64,000 nucleotides of DNA from Salinisphaera sp049568105 (GCF_049568105.1 NZ_CP145335.1:3162001-3226000), one strand, 5' to 3'; positions 35,450 to 46,223 are shown, counted from the first letter of the stretch. Numbers and translations: made by a program. The notes: generated by a model from the sequence alone, not told the origin.

Positions 35450-35658
35450 GCTGGGACAACCTCTGGTTCATTGATACGCAGAACGCGTTCCTGCTCGACA
35501 AATACAAGGCGGCCATGCGCGGCTTCACCCAGGCGTCCCGGAACGCATCCCGGCGGCGTGACTCGTCGTTCGTTTACAACAGGCAAGCTCATCTCCTCGT
35601 TGCCCGGCCACCCACACCGGGATCGCGGCGCGGCCTTAATAGATGAATCGGTCGATGG

Positions 35659-36114
35659 CTAACCGGTAGCGGTATCGCCATGCGCCGTCGCCGCCCCGCC
35701 GTCAGCGGCATGTTTGGGCAGATCATCGGCGATATCAAGCACACGCTCGTTGTAGAAAAAATGCGCCGTGGGCGCCAGTGGCGACGGCAGACGGCCGTCG
35801 GCAGCCTCACGGAATCGTTCGTTGGGGATCACGATGTGGCCGTGGCGGTTGCGCCCGTGCATCAGCCGACCACACTCCGAGCAATGGTAGCGCCACATGC
35901 GTCGACCGAGCAGCCGATGGCCAATCAGTGTCGCATCGGCATCCACGACCCGGCGCTTGACCGCCTCGTTCGCCCAGGCACTGGCCGAGAACACTTCAAC
36001 GCCATACAGGCGCCGGCAGCTTTCGCAATGGCAGTAGGCGCTGACTTCCGGGGCGCCACGCGCGTTGAGCGCGATCGCGCCGCAGTCGCAACTCAGTTCA
36101 TAGACGTTGGCCAA
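35659..36114 (-). CDS. GFA/CENP-V-type zinc-binding protein (copy A)
   Basis: 151 residues. Zinc ligands CDCG (residues 9-12 region), CHCESC, and CSECG near 90, the pattern of the glutathione-dependent formaldehyde-activating family; most members have no proven substrate. The start is taken as TTG 36114, with AAAGGAAG six bases before it, giving MANVYELSCDCG, which aligns with the start of copy B. An ATG at 36147 would add 11 residues with no ribosome-binding site. About 40 percent identical by eye to copy B. Confidence 0.8.
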   Translation of the reverse strand: MANVYELSCDCGAIALNARGAPEVSAYCHCESCRRLYGVEVFSASAWANEAVKRRVVDADATLIGHRLLGRRMWRYHCSECGRLMHGRNRHGHIVIPNERFREAADGRLPSPLAPTAHFFYNERVLDIADDLPKHAADGGAATAHGDTATG

Positions 36115-36234
36115 GACAGGCTTCCTTTCATTGAGGGCCGCAGACATTGATAAAGGCCGGCGCGGCCGCGGCATACGTCTCAATCACGCATGCCTCGACC
36201 GATCCGCCAATCGCTGCGGCGCCGGCTACGGTCT

Positions 36235-36663
36235 TTAGCTTTCCAGCCCGACGGCTTCGCCGCCTTCGGACTTGCGCAAATCGTCGTCGACGTCGATCAC
36301 CCGTTCGCGATAGAACAAATGCAGCGTCGGCGCCAATGCCGCCGGCAGATGGCCACCGTTGGCCTTACGGAACACGCCATGCGGAATCACCGGAATGCCC
36401 GGTTTGTGGCGCCCGTATAGGGTCATTCCACACTGCGGACAGCCGTAGCGGGTCATCTGCTTGCCGTCGAGCTCATGAGCGAACATATCGCCTGGCTCCG
36501 GCAGTTCAACTTGATCGTCGGCCCAGCCGGTCGCGGATAGCACGTCGGTGTTGTACAACGCACGGCAGCTGGCGCAGTGACAATACAGCGACAGTTTAGG
36601 CTCGCCGTGGGCGGTCATGGTGACATGGCCGCAGTCGCAACTCAGTTCGTAGGTCTCGCTCAT
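36235..36663 (-). CDS. GFA/CENP-V-type zinc-binding protein (copy B)
   Basis: 142 residues, MSETYELSCDCG at the start, then CHCASC and CPQCG zinc motifs and the same C-terminal LAPTLHLFYRERVIDVDDDL block seen in copy A (LAPTAHFFYNERVLDIADDL). A tandem duplication with the upstream/downstream partner separated by 120 bases. The role is unclear; family members bind glutathione conjugates. No thiol or formaldehyde dehydrogenase gene adjoins it. Confidence 0.82.
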   Translation of the reverse strand: MSETYELSCDCGHVTMTAHGEPKLSLYCHCASCRALYNTDVLSATGWADDQVELPEPGDMFAHELDGKQMTRYGCPQCGMTLYGRHKPGIPVIPHGVFRKANGGHLPAALAPTLHLFYRERVIDVDDDLRKSEGGEAVGLES

Positions 36664-36748
36664 GACGTCGGTTTGCTTTTGGAGCTTCGTGTCGCCATTC
36701 AAGCACGCCGATTGCAGACACCCCAACCCGTAGGGCCCGAAAATATAA

Positions 36749-36779
36749 AAAGCCGGGCCCGCGGTGCGGGCCCGGCTTT
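36749..36779 (-). terminator. Terminator of sucCD
   Basis: Fourteen-pair stem AAAGCCGGGCCCGC (36749-36762) / GCGGGCCCGGCTTT (36766-36779), three-base loop, followed on the minus strand by TTTATATTTT. Lies 27 bases after the sucD stop. Confidence 0.9.
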
Positions 36780-36805
36780 CGATCAGATCAGGTGTCGCTG
36801 CGCAC

Positions 36806-37675
36806 TCAGCCCAGCACTTCCTGCATCTTGGTACCGATCTCGGCGGTCGAACGTACCGTAGCGACACCCGCGGCTTCGAGAGCGGCGAACTTGTCGTCAG
36901 CCGTGCCCTTGCCGCCCGAGATGATCGCACCAGCATGGCCCATGCGCTTGCCCGGGGGCGCGGTCACGCCCGCGATGTAGGCAACCACCGGTTTGGTCAT
37001 GTGGTTCTTGATGTACTCGGCGGCTTCTTCCTCAGCAGTGCCGCCGATCTCGCCGACCATGACCACGCCTTCGGTCTGCGGGTCGTTCTCGAACATCTCG
37101 AGCACGTCGTCGAAGTCCAGACCGTGGATCGGGTCGCCGCCGATGCCCACACAGGTGGATTGGCCAAGACCGTTGTGAGTCGTCTGGAAGACCGCTTCGT
37201 AGGTCAGCGTGCCGGAGCGCGACACGATGCCGATCTTGCCCTTCTGGTGGATATGCGCCGGCATAATGCCGATCTTGCACTCGCCCGGGGTGATCACGCC
37301 GGGGCAGTTCGGGCCGATCAGCACCGAATCCGAATCATCCAGTGCGGCACGCACACGCAGCATATCGAGCACCGGGATGTGCTCGGTGATGCAGATGATG
37401 GTTTTGATGCCAGCATCCGCGGCTTCGAGGATCGCGTCGGCGGCGAACGGGGCCGGCACGTAGATCATCGTGGCGTTGGCGCCGGTCGCAGCGACCGCTT
37501 CCTTACAGGTGTTGAACACCGGGCGATCCAGATGGGTCTCACCGCCACGGCCCGGCGTGACGCCGCCCACGATATTGGTGCCGTACTCGATGCACTGCTC
37601 GGAGTGGAAAGTGCCCTGGCTGCCGGTAAAACCCTGGACGATCAGCTTGGTATCGGAATTGACGAGAATACTCAT
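36806..37675 (-). CDS. sucD: Succinyl-CoA synthetase alpha subunit
   Basis: 289 residues. CoA-binding N-terminal domain (VQGFTGSQGTFHSEQ, Rossmann-like) and the active-site phosphohistidine in the GHAGAIISGGKGTADDK region near 247. Works in the TCA cycle as heterotetramer with SucC, making ATP/GTP from succinyl-CoA. Follows sucC by 48 bases; the 2-oxoglutarate dehydrogenase genes are not in this window. Confidence 0.97.
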   Translation of the reverse strand: MSILVNSDTKLIVQGFTGSQGTFHSEQCIEYGTNIVGGVTPGRGGETHLDRPVFNTCKEAVAATGANATMIYVPAPFAADAILEAADAGIKTIICITEHIPVLDMLRVRAALDDSDSVLIGPNCPGVITPGECKIGIMPAHIHQKGKIGIVSRSGTLTYEAVFQTTHNGLGQSTCVGIGGDPIHGLDFDDVLEMFENDPQTEGVVMVGEIGGTAEEEAAEYIKNHMTKPVVAYIAGVTAPPGKRMGHAGAIISGGKGTADDKFAALEAAGVATVRSTAEIGTKMQEVLG

Positions 37676-37723
37676 GACTTAAATCCTGCTCGGTAAATCC
37701 TTGGACGATCGATGGGTCTGGGC

Positions 37724-38887
<1,164 letters not shown>

Positions 38888-39040
38888 GGCATCGCCTCGG
38901 TTGCAAACAAACTCAAAACTCGAAAACGGCGCGCATTGTCGCGCCTTGAAGCGTTGACCACAACTTGTATCCGCCAATCAATACCGCGATCAAGCCCGGT
39001 CCGAGGGCCGAAATCTGTCGCTGGATGCACTGGGGGGCGT

Positions 39041-39295
39041 ATGCTGATTACCGACAAAAACGCGACCGAAACGGGCATGGCACGTCTGATCCTGATCATT
39101 TGCGCGATCGGCGCCGTAGCACTGCTACTGCGCCGCGTACTGACCGACAAGGCGCGCTCGGTCAAACGCGATGAACAGCCAGCATTCGCCGCGACCGCGC
39201 GCTGTACCCGCTGCGGCGCCTATGTCGACCGGCGCCTGATGCGCCCGGACGGGGACGGTTTTTGCTGCCAAGAGCACGATACCGATCGCTCGTGA
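39041..39295 (+). CDS. PP0621-type small membrane/zinc-finger-like protein
   Basis: 84 residues: one N-terminal transmembrane helix (about 13-32, ARLILIICAIGAVALLLRR) and a cytosolic tail with CTRCGAYV and FCCQEH, a treble-clef-like cysteine cluster. Similar small proteins occur just upstream of pilS in Pseudomonas and relatives. A GGGGGG tract is four bases before ATG 39041; an alternative ATG at 39077 would remove the first 12 residues. Function unknown; the place suggests a link to pilus regulation or to the envelope. Confidence 0.75.
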   Translation: MLITDKNATETGMARLILIICAIGAVALLLRRVLTDKARSVKRDEQPAFAATARCTRCGAYVDRRLMRPDGDGFCCQEHDTDRS

Positions 39296-39389
39296 CATGG
39301 CTTGATCTGAGCCTGGCCGACCTATTCAGCCCCAGCGCCAAGCGGCATCAATCGACCGGGCCGCAACCCACTGCCAAGCGTCGCCCTAT

Positions 39390-39420
39390 TATGCCGGTGC
39401 CCGGAACAGCTACCGGCATA
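39390..39420 (+). repeat. 9-bp inverted repeat before pilS
   Basis: TATGCCGGT (39390-39398) and ACCGGCATA (39412-39420) are perfect arms with a 13-base loop, in the 181-base gap between the small membrane gene and pilS. No T-run follows. It could be a weak terminator or a binding site for pilSR expression. Confidence 0.45.
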
Positions 39421-39476
39421 CCGATACGCTGGCCCGCCCCCAGAGCCCGGCTCGCCGCTGCCGCCTTGGTGGCAGC

Positions 39477-41084
39477 ATGAAACCGCAGCAAACAATCGCG
39501 CCAACCGGGGCGAGCTGGCGTGCCGCGCTGACGCTGGCGCTCTATCGCAGCGCCGTGGCTTTCGGGCTGGTGGCCGTGCTCAGCGCCGGCGCAAATCTCG
39601 ATCACGGCCTTTTCGATCCCAGCCTCGCCAGGGCGTTTCGTATTCTGAGCCTGATCTACCTCGCGCTGGCGCTGGGCCAGGCCGGTACGGCCCTGGTGCG
39701 CTGGCCACAACCTGAGCTGCATATCGTCGCGCAGATTCTGGTCGACAGCGTACTGCTGCTCGGGCTGAGCTATACCGGCAACGGGGCGGCCGGGGGGCCT
39801 GCAATGCTGCTACTGGCGCCCTTGACGGCCGCCGGTATATTACTTCCCGGCCGTCGGGCCGCCCTATTCGCCGCCACCGCCACCCTCGGGTTGCTGAGCC
39901 AGGAGATCCTGCGGCATTGGCAGCTCGATACAGCCCACACCGATTTCATGCAGTCCGGGATTCTCGGCGCCCTGTACCTGGCCACGACCTGGATGGCGTA
40001 TGGCTTGGCCCATCGCGTTCGGGCCAGCGATGCCTCTGCGGCGAGCCATGCCAACCAGGCTCGCGATCTCGCCGAACTCAACCATCGTATTATCGAGCGC
40101 ATGCAGACCGGTGCGATCGTGATCGATGCCGAAGGCCGAATTCAGACCGCCAACCAGGCGGCCGTCGACCTGATCGAGCACGCCCCCGAGCAGCCGCCGC
40201 TGACGCACGCCGAGGCTCTACCGCCCGCACTGCTTGAAGCCCTCGTGGCCTGGCAGACCCGGGCTAAGGCCGCCGAGATCGTCGAGATCGCCGGCCGGCC
40301 GCTACAACCGAGTTTTTCTAGTCTGGGGGGTGACGACACCACCACCCTGGTCTTTTTGGAGGACGCGCTGCGGGCCAGCCGTCAGGCCCAGCAGATGAAA
40401 CTGATCTCGCTGGGCCGCCTGACCGCCCGTATCGCCCACGAGATCCGCAACCCGCTCGGCGCCATCAGCCATGCAGGCCAGCTGCTGGCCGAATCCGAAG
40501 CGCTAGGCACTGAAGACCAACGTCTTCTGCGCATGATTCATCGACACTGCCGACGCATCGACCGGATTGTCGACGACGTCCTGGGCTTGGCACGCCGCTC
40601 GGCCCAGCAGCCGAAAACCCTGGTGCTGGGGCCCTGGCTGGCCGAGGCGATCGACGACTATCGCGATAGCCGCAGCAATCCGCCGGCGCTGCGATTCGAA
40701 ACCGACCCGCCAGAGACCACCATTCGTTTCGATCCGGAGCAGCTTCGACAGGTGCTGTTCAATCTATGGGACAACAGCCACCGGCATGCCCGTGGCCAGG
40801 CGGCCCCCACGATCTCGATTCGTTGGCATCTGGACAACAACCGCAATATGGCGTTGGATATTGCCGATAACGGCCCGGGCATTCCCGAGGATGTGCTCGA
40901 CCGCGTACTCGAACCGTTTTTCACCACAGCCGCCGAAGGAACCGGCCTGGGTCTACATATCGCCCGCGAACTCTGTGAAGCCAACGGGGCCCGGCTGCTG
41001 CCGATATCCGGCCGGGCAGCCGGCGCCTGCTTTCGTATATTGTTACCCCGGGTACCGCCCGACCAGGATTCGTTGCCGCAATGA
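39477..41084 (+). CDS. pilS: Sensor histidine kinase PilS
   Basis: 535 residues. Six hydrophobic segments in the first 180 residues, a PAS-like stretch (about 195-300), phospho-acceptor H321 in IAHEIRNPLGAISHAG, N-box LFNLWDNSHRHA and G-boxes DNGPGIPE and GTGLGLHIA. In pseudomonads PilS senses PilA level in the membrane and controls pilin expression through PilR. Overlaps pilR by ATGA. Confidence 0.92.
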   Translation: MKPQQTIAPTGASWRAALTLALYRSAVAFGLVAVLSAGANLDHGLFDPSLARAFRILSLIYLALALGQAGTALVRWPQPELHIVAQILVDSVLLLGLSYTGNGAAGGPAMLLLAPLTAAGILLPGRRAALFAATATLGLLSQEILRHWQLDTAHTDFMQSGILGALYLATTWMAYGLAHRVRASDASAASHANQARDLAELNHRIIERMQTGAIVIDAEGRIQTANQAAVDLIEHAPEQPPLTHAEALPPALLEALVAWQTRAKAAEIVEIAGRPLQPSFSSLGGDDTTTLVFLEDALRASRQAQQMKLISLGRLTARIAHEIRNPLGAISHAGQLLAESEALGTEDQRLLRMIHRHCRRIDRIVDDVLGLARRSAQQPKTLVLGPWLAEAIDDYRDSRSNPPALRFETDPPETTIRFDPEQLRQVLFNLWDNSHRHARGQAAPTISIRWHLDNNRNMALDIADNGPGIPEDVLDRVLEPFFTTAAEGTGLGLHIARELCEANGARLLPISGRAAGACFRILLPRVPPDQDSLPQ

Positions 41085-42472
41085 ACGCTGCTGTTCCGAC
41101 CAATGCGCACGCGCTGATCGTCGATGACGAGAGCGATATCCGCGAGCTGCTGGAAATCACGCTCAGTCGCATGGGCATCACGACTGTAGCGGCCGACAGC
41201 CTGGCCACAGCACAGCGGCTGTTCGACGCACAAACCTTCGATCTGTGCCTGACCGACATGCGCCTACCGGATGGCGAGGGTATCGAGTTGGTCCGGCATA
41301 TCAATGACCGCGCCCCGAATTGCCCGGTCGCGGTGATCACCGCCTATGGTTCGGCCGAATCAGCAGTCGCCAGCCTCAAGGCCGGCGCCTTCGATTTCGT
41401 CTCCAAGCCCGTCGATGTCGCTCGGCTGCGCTCACTGGTGGACCAGGCCCTCAAGCTGGCTGGGCTGGATCACGACGCCCCTCCTCATCCATCGCTGGAT
41501 ACCTCGCCCCGTCTGGTTGGTCAGACCCAGGCCATGGCGGATCTACGGCACACGATCGGCAAACTGTCACGCAGCCAGGCCCCGGTCTATATCACTGGCG
41601 AGTCCGGCACCGGCAAGGAGTTGGTGGCACGCATGATCCACGCTGAAGGCCCGCGCGAGAACGGCGCCTTCGTACCGGTCAACTGCGGCGCGATTCCGGA
41701 CGCGCTGATGGAGACCGAGTTCTTCGGCTATATCCGCGGCGCGTTCACCGGCGCGCTGCGCGACACCCCGGGCCTGTTCGCCCGAGCGGACGGCGGCACC
41801 CTGTTTCTCGACGAGATCGCCGACATGCCGCTGGCCATGCAGGTCAAACTGCTGCGCGCCATTCAGGAACGCTCGATCCGGCCGGTGGGCGCGACCATGG
41901 AAACCCCGGTCGATGTGCGCATCGTCAGCGCCAGCCATCGCGATTTATCGGTTGAGGTGGCACGCGGACGTTTTCGCGAGGATCTGTACTATCGGCTGAA
42001 CGTGATCGAACTCAAAGTGCCGCCGCTGCGCGATCGCGCCGACGATATTCCGGCCCTGGCCGAACGTATTCTGGCCGGGTTGCAGCGCAAGATGCGTCTG
42101 AACAGAGCACCGCGCCTCAGCCGGGATGCCATGACGGCCCTGAAAAACTACGACTTCCCGGGCAATATCCGGGAACTGGAAAACATACTCGAACGAGCCG
42201 TCACCCTGGCCGAAAGCCATGTGATCGAGCGCGACTATCTGCGCCTGTATTCGCCGCTGGCCCAGGCAGCGGTGGATCACCCATCCGAGTACGGCCCGGT
42301 AGACGGATTCGACGAATCCACCGATCTGGAAAGCCAACTCGAAGCAATCGAGCGCGAGCGTATTCAAAGCGCGCTGGAAGCCTGCCGATATAACAAAACC
42401 AAGGCTGCCCAGAGGCTGGGCATTACCTTCCGTGCTTTGCGCTACCGGCTGGCCAAGCTCGGCATGGACTAG
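41081..42472 (+). CDS. pilR: Sigma-54-dependent response regulator PilR
   Basis: 463 residues. Receiver domain with D59 (LCLTDMRLPDG), AAA+ domain with Walker A GESGTGKE (173-180) and the sigma-54 contact GAFTGA (220-225), Walker B GGTLFLDEIAD, and a Fis-type helix-turn-helix at 425-463 (YNKTKAAQRLGITFRALRYRL). Activates sigma-54 promoters, classically pilA, which is not in this window. Ends 17 bases before pilC. Confidence 0.94.
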   Translation: MNAAVPTNAHALIVDDESDIRELLEITLSRMGITTVAADSLATAQRLFDAQTFDLCLTDMRLPDGEGIELVRHINDRAPNCPVAVITAYGSAESAVASLKAGAFDFVSKPVDVARLRSLVDQALKLAGLDHDAPPHPSLDTSPRLVGQTQAMADLRHTIGKLSRSQAPVYITGESGTGKELVARMIHAEGPRENGAFVPVNCGAIPDALMETEFFGYIRGAFTGALRDTPGLFARADGGTLFLDEIADMPLAMQVKLLRAIQERSIRPVGATMETPVDVRIVSASHRDLSVEVARGRFREDLYYRLNVIELKVPPLRDRADDIPALAERILAGLQRKMRLNRAPRLSRDAMTALKNYDFPGNIRELENILERAVTLAESHVIERDYLRLYSPLAQAAVDHPSEYGPVDGFDESTDLESQLEAIERERIQSALEACRYNKTKAAQRLGITFRALRYRLAKLGMD

Positions 42473-42489
42473 CCGACCACCGAGAGGAC

Positions 42490-43716
42490 ATGGCACAGAC
42501 TCGCACCGAAAACCAGACCTTCTATTGGATCGGCACTGATCGCAACGGCGATCGGGTCAAGGGGCAGACCGACGGGCCGAACGAGGCCATGGTCCGGACC
42601 ATGCTGCGTCGACAACAGATCAATCCGCTGCGGGTACGCAAGCAGACACGGATTTTCGGCATCGGCGGTCAGCGCAAGAAAAAGATCAAGCCGGTCGATA
42701 TTGCAATCCTGTCGCGCCAACTTGCGACCATGCTCTCCGCCGGAGTGCCACTGGTTCAATCGCTGGAGATCGTGGCCGAAGGCGCAGCCAATCCAAGCTT
42801 GGCCGAACTGGTGCGCTCGATCCGCGACGAAATCGAATCCGGCGTGTCGCTGGCCGAGGCCCTGGCCCAGCATCCGCGCTATTTCGACGACCTGTTCGTG
42901 AATCTTGTCGCTGCCGGCGAACGCTCCGGCACGCTCGAGGCTCTGCTCGACAAGATTGCGACCTACAAGGAAAAAACCGAAGCGATCAAGGCCAAGGTGC
43001 GCAAGGCATTGTTCTATCCCGCTGCCGTGGTCATCGTCGCGATCATCGTCATGGGCATTCTGCTGTACTTCGTGGTGCCGCAGTTCCAGTCGCTGTTTCG
43101 CGGTTTCGGGGCCGATCTGCCGGCCTTTACCCAAATGGTCATCGGCCTATCGCAGACCATCCAACACTGGTGGTGGTTGATCGTCGGTACGGCAGTCGCG
43201 GCCGGCTATGGTTTCGTAATCGGTCGCAGACGTTCGCACGGCTTTCGGCGGCTGCTAGACCGGATATCATTACGGGTACCGGTGGTCGGCCCGATCGTGA
43301 ACAACGCTGCAGTAGCTCGGTTCTCGCGCACCCTGTCGACCATGTTTGCGGCCGGGGTGCCGCTGGTCGATGCCCTGGATTCGGTCGCCCGCGCGGCCGG
43401 CAACGTCAGCTTCGAAGAAGCCATCGATCAAATGCGCGGCCAGGTCGAATCGGGGCAGCGCTTGGAACTGGCGATGTCGAATACCGGCCGTTTTCCGAAC
43501 ATGGCCCATCAGATGGTCAAGATCGGCGAAGAGGCTGGCGCGCTCGACGCAATGTGTGCCCGGGTGGCCGATGTCTACGAAGCCGAAGTCGATACCCAAG
43601 TCGATGCCCTGTCCTCGCTATTGGAGCCCATGATCATGGCCGTAATCGGCGTACTGGTCGGCGGTCTGATCATCGCCATGTACCTGCCTATCTTCAAACT
43701 CGGCTCGGTGGTCTGA
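42490..43716 (+). CDS. pilC: Type IV pilus inner-membrane platform protein PilC
   Basis: 408 residues with two T2SS_F domains (about 72-195 and 275-397), each beginning with LSRQLATMLSAGVPLVQSLE or FSRTLSTMFAAGVPLVDALD, and three transmembrane helices. It couples the assembly ATPase to pilin polymerisation. The usual upstream gene pilB is absent here; pilR precedes it. Its TGA overlaps the pilD ATG (TGATG). Confidence 0.95.
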   Translation: MAQTRTENQTFYWIGTDRNGDRVKGQTDGPNEAMVRTMLRRQQINPLRVRKQTRIFGIGGQRKKKIKPVDIAILSRQLATMLSAGVPLVQSLEIVAEGAANPSLAELVRSIRDEIESGVSLAEALAQHPRYFDDLFVNLVAAGERSGTLEALLDKIATYKEKTEAIKAKVRKALFYPAAVVIVAIIVMGILLYFVVPQFQSLFRGFGADLPAFTQMVIGLSQTIQHWWWLIVGTAVAAGYGFVIGRRRSHGFRRLLDRISLRVPVVGPIVNNAAVARFSRTLSTMFAAGVPLVDALDSVARAAGNVSFEEAIDQMRGQVESGQRLELAMSNTGRFPNMAHQMVKIGEEAGALDAMCARVADVYEAEVDTQVDALSSLLEPMIMAVIGVLVGGLIIAMYLPIFKLGSVV

Positions 43717-44588
43717 TGGTCTTGGCTAGCCTGCCGTCCTGGTTAGTTTGGTCTGCGGTCATCGTGCTCGGCCTGGTTGTCGGCAGTTTTCTCAACGTCG
43801 TGATCGTGCGGCTGCCAATCATGTTGTCGCGTCGCTGGCAGGCCGAGGCCGCCGATACGCTCGACCAGTCGCCACCGGCTTCGCAGACCCAACGCTTCGA
43901 TCTGGCCACTCCGCGCTCGCGTTGTGCGCACTGCGATACGCCGATCAAGCCCTGGCACAACCTGCCGGTCGTCGGCTACCTTCTGCTCGGGGGACGTTGC
44001 GCAGCCTGCGGTGCACGTATCTCCGTACAGTACCCATTGATTGAAATCGCCGCCGCAGGCCTGGCTGTGATCGCGCTCGCACGCTTTGGGCCAGCCCCCT
44101 GGGCCGGCTGCGTGGCGGTCGTCTCGTGGCTATTGTTGGCCATGGCCGCGATCGACTGGCAGACCCAGCTGCTGCCGGATGCGCTGACCCTGCCGCTGCT
44201 ATGGCTCGGTCTGCTGGCCAGCGCGCTGGGCATCCCCGGCAGCCCAGCGCCCGGAGCCGCAATCATCGGCGCGGCGAGCGGCTACGCGGGGCTTTGGCTG
44301 GTGTTTCAGGCTTTTCTGATTGCGACCGACAAGGCCGGCATGGGCTATGGCGATTTCAAACTCGCGGCCGCTTTGGGTGCTTGGATCGGCTGGACCCAGC
44401 TGCCGCTGGCTATCCTCGCGGCCTCGCTCGGCGGCGCCCTGGTCGGCGGCGCGTTAATGGCCAGCGGGCGCCTGGCACGCGGCGCGCCGATGCCGTTCGG
44501 GCCGTGGTTGGCCTTGGGCGGCTGGCTGGCAATGATCGCAGGCGATACAATCCTGCACGCCTATTTGACGCTATCGGGATTGCGCTAG
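43716..44588 (+). CDS. pilD: Prepilin peptidase / N-methyltransferase PilD
   Basis: 290 residues. Aspartic membrane protease that cleaves and N-methylates type IV prepilins. N-terminal VVGSFLNVVIVRLP, zinc-binding C70/C73 (CAHC) and C95/C98 (CAAC) in the cytosolic loop, catalytic aspartates in AAIDWQTQLLPD and MGYGDFK. Eight hydrophobic segments. The start codon shares the A of the pilC stop; the upstream part of the frame is pilC read in another register. Confidence 0.94.
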   Translation: MVLASLPSWLVWSAVIVLGLVVGSFLNVVIVRLPIMLSRRWQAEAADTLDQSPPASQTQRFDLATPRSRCAHCDTPIKPWHNLPVVGYLLLGGRCAACGARISVQYPLIEIAAAGLAVIALARFGPAPWAGCVAVVSWLLLAMAAIDWQTQLLPDALTLPLLWLGLLASALGIPGSPAPGAAIIGAASGYAGLWLVFQAFLIATDKAGMGYGDFKLAAALGAWIGWTQLPLAILAASLGGALVGGALMASGRLARGAPMPFGPWLALGGWLAMIAGDTILHAYLTLSGLR

Positions 44589-44682
44589 TGCCTGTGCTCG
44601 ACGTTATCAGTCATCTACGACAGGTTGATGACAACACGGCCATCGGCCGACGGTCTGATCAATTCGTCTTCGGAGCCCCGGC

Positions 44683-45324
44683 ATGAGTCGGAAACTATGT
44701 ATCGGCCTGACGGGCGGCATCGCCAGCGGCAAATCCGTCGTTGCGGCCGCATTCGAACGCCTGGGCGTGGCGATCATCGACGCCGATAGCGTCGCACGCC
44801 AGATCGTCGAACCCGGCGAGCCCGCCCTGGATGAAATCATCGCGCGTTTCGGCGCCGATATCGTCGACGACTCGGGCCAGCTCAAACGGCGCGAACTGCG
44901 CACTATCGTGTTCGACGACGATGACGCGCGTGCCGACCTGGAAGCGATTACCCACCCTCGGATTCGCGAGGAACTGGCGCGTCAGCGAGATGCTGCCGAT
45001 TCCGAATACTGCATTCTGGTGGTGCCACTGCTGATCAAGTCCAGCATGATCGAACTGGTCGATCGGGTGCTGGTCATCGATGCACCGGAGCACGTCCAGA
45101 TCGAGCGCCTGACCACCCGCGACGATGTCGACGAGACCCTGGCCCGCAAGATGATCGCAGCCCAGGAGGCGCGTGAGGAGCGGCTGGCCCATGCCGACGA
45201 TGTATTGATCAACACCGGCCCGCGCAAGGATATCGCCGATCTGGCCGCCGCCCTGCATGCCGGCTACCAGCGCTTGGCACGCGGCGAAATCGCCGATCTG
45301 CCGCCCTTGCATCTGCCCGGCTGA
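44683..45324 (+). CDS. coaE: Dephospho-CoA kinase
   Basis: 213 residues; last step of CoA synthesis. P-loop GLTGGIASGKS at residues 8-18, then VAIIDADSVARQIVEPG and the LID-region RLTTRDDVDE. Lies 95 bases after pilD, the classic pilD-coaE-zapD-yacG order; no clear promoter in that gap. Confidence 0.96.
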   Translation: MSRKLCIGLTGGIASGKSVVAAAFERLGVAIIDADSVARQIVEPGEPALDEIIARFGADIVDDSGQLKRRELRTIVFDDDDARADLEAITHPRIREELARQRDAADSEYCILVVPLLIKSSMIELVDRVLVIDAPEHVQIERLTTRDDVDETLARKMIAAQEAREERLAHADDVLINTGPRKDIADLAAALHAGYQRLARGEIADLPPLHLPG

Positions 45325-45369
45325 GCCCGCGCTACCGGAATCGATGCGCAGTAAAGACCGGGCGATATT

Positions 45370-45397
45370 TTGACCCGTGAGGTCGGCAACATAGACT
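45370..45397 (+). promoter_or_regulatory. Candidate zapD promoter
   Basis: TTGACC (45370-45375) and TAGACT (45392-45397) spaced by 16 bp, 33 bases before the zapD GTG; a good sigma-70 match in an otherwise featureless 106-base gap. Confidence 0.5.
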
Positions 45398-45430
45398 ATC
45401 GTCGCTTATCTGAGACTGGCGGAGGCCCGT

Positions 45431-46201
45431 GTGACGGATGACGACGAGCTTTGTTACGAACAACCGCTCAACGAGCGAATCCGGACGTTTCTGCGCGTCG
45501 AACATCTTACGGCCCGACTGCACTATCATCGCGAGGATATCGGTCCCTGGGGCCGACGTGCGACGCTGGATACGCTTTTGGACATCCTCAATGTGATGTC
45601 GCGCCACGATATCCGCGGCCAGGTCAGCAAGGAACTGGTCCAGCGGCGCCACGGTCTGCAACATTTGGCCGAGCGCGAGGATATCGATCACGGCTGCCTC
45701 GACGGCGTACTGGCTGAACTCGACGAAGCCAGCCACGCCATGGCACAAATCCCGCCGCAGTTTGCCTCCTATCAGCTGCGCGACAACGAACTGCTCAACA
45801 GCCTCAATAATCGCCATGCGATTCCCGGCGGGACTTGCAGCTTCGATCTGCCGGCCTATCGACACTGGCTTGCCCAGCCGGCCGAGCGTATCGAGGCCGA
45901 TCTCGATCGTTGGCTGCGGCGCGTTCTACCGATCGAGCGTGGCATCCGGGTGCTGCTACGACTGCTGCGCGACAGCGCCACGCCCACCCAGGAAACCGCC
46001 AAAAACGGCGTACTGGTGCACAACACGACCGCCGGCACCCAGATGATCCGCGTCTTGCTCGACGATGCCAGCGTATTTCCTGAAATCAGCGGCGGCCGAC
46101 ATCGTGCGACCGTGCGTTTCATGCAGCATCAGGACAGCCAGCTGCATGTCCGCCAGACCGAGACCAGCATCGTCTTTCGTATGGCCTGCTGCCGCTTCTA
46201 G
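45431..46201 (+). CDS. zapD: Cell division protein ZapD
   Basis: 256 residues, DUF1342 family; cytosolic factor that bundles FtsZ filaments at the septum. Features: N-terminal YEQPLNERIRTFLRVEHL, middle FDLPAYRHWLAQPAERIEADLDRWL and C-terminal beta-rich domain. Start is GTG 45431 with GGAGG five bases upstream. Length matches the family (247). Confidence 0.95.
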   Translation: MTDDDELCYEQPLNERIRTFLRVEHLTARLHYHREDIGPWGRRATLDTLLDILNVMSRHDIRGQVSKELVQRRHGLQHLAEREDIDHGCLDGVLAELDEASHAMAQIPPQFASYQLRDNELLNSLNNRHAIPGGTCSFDLPAYRHWLAQPAERIEADLDRWLRRVLPIERGIRVLLRLLRDSATPTQETAKNGVLVHNTTAGTQMIRVLLDDASVFPEISGGRHRATVRFMQHQDSQLHVRQTETSIVFRMACCRF

Positions 46202-46223
46202 ACTGACTTCGACCTAAAGCGCG

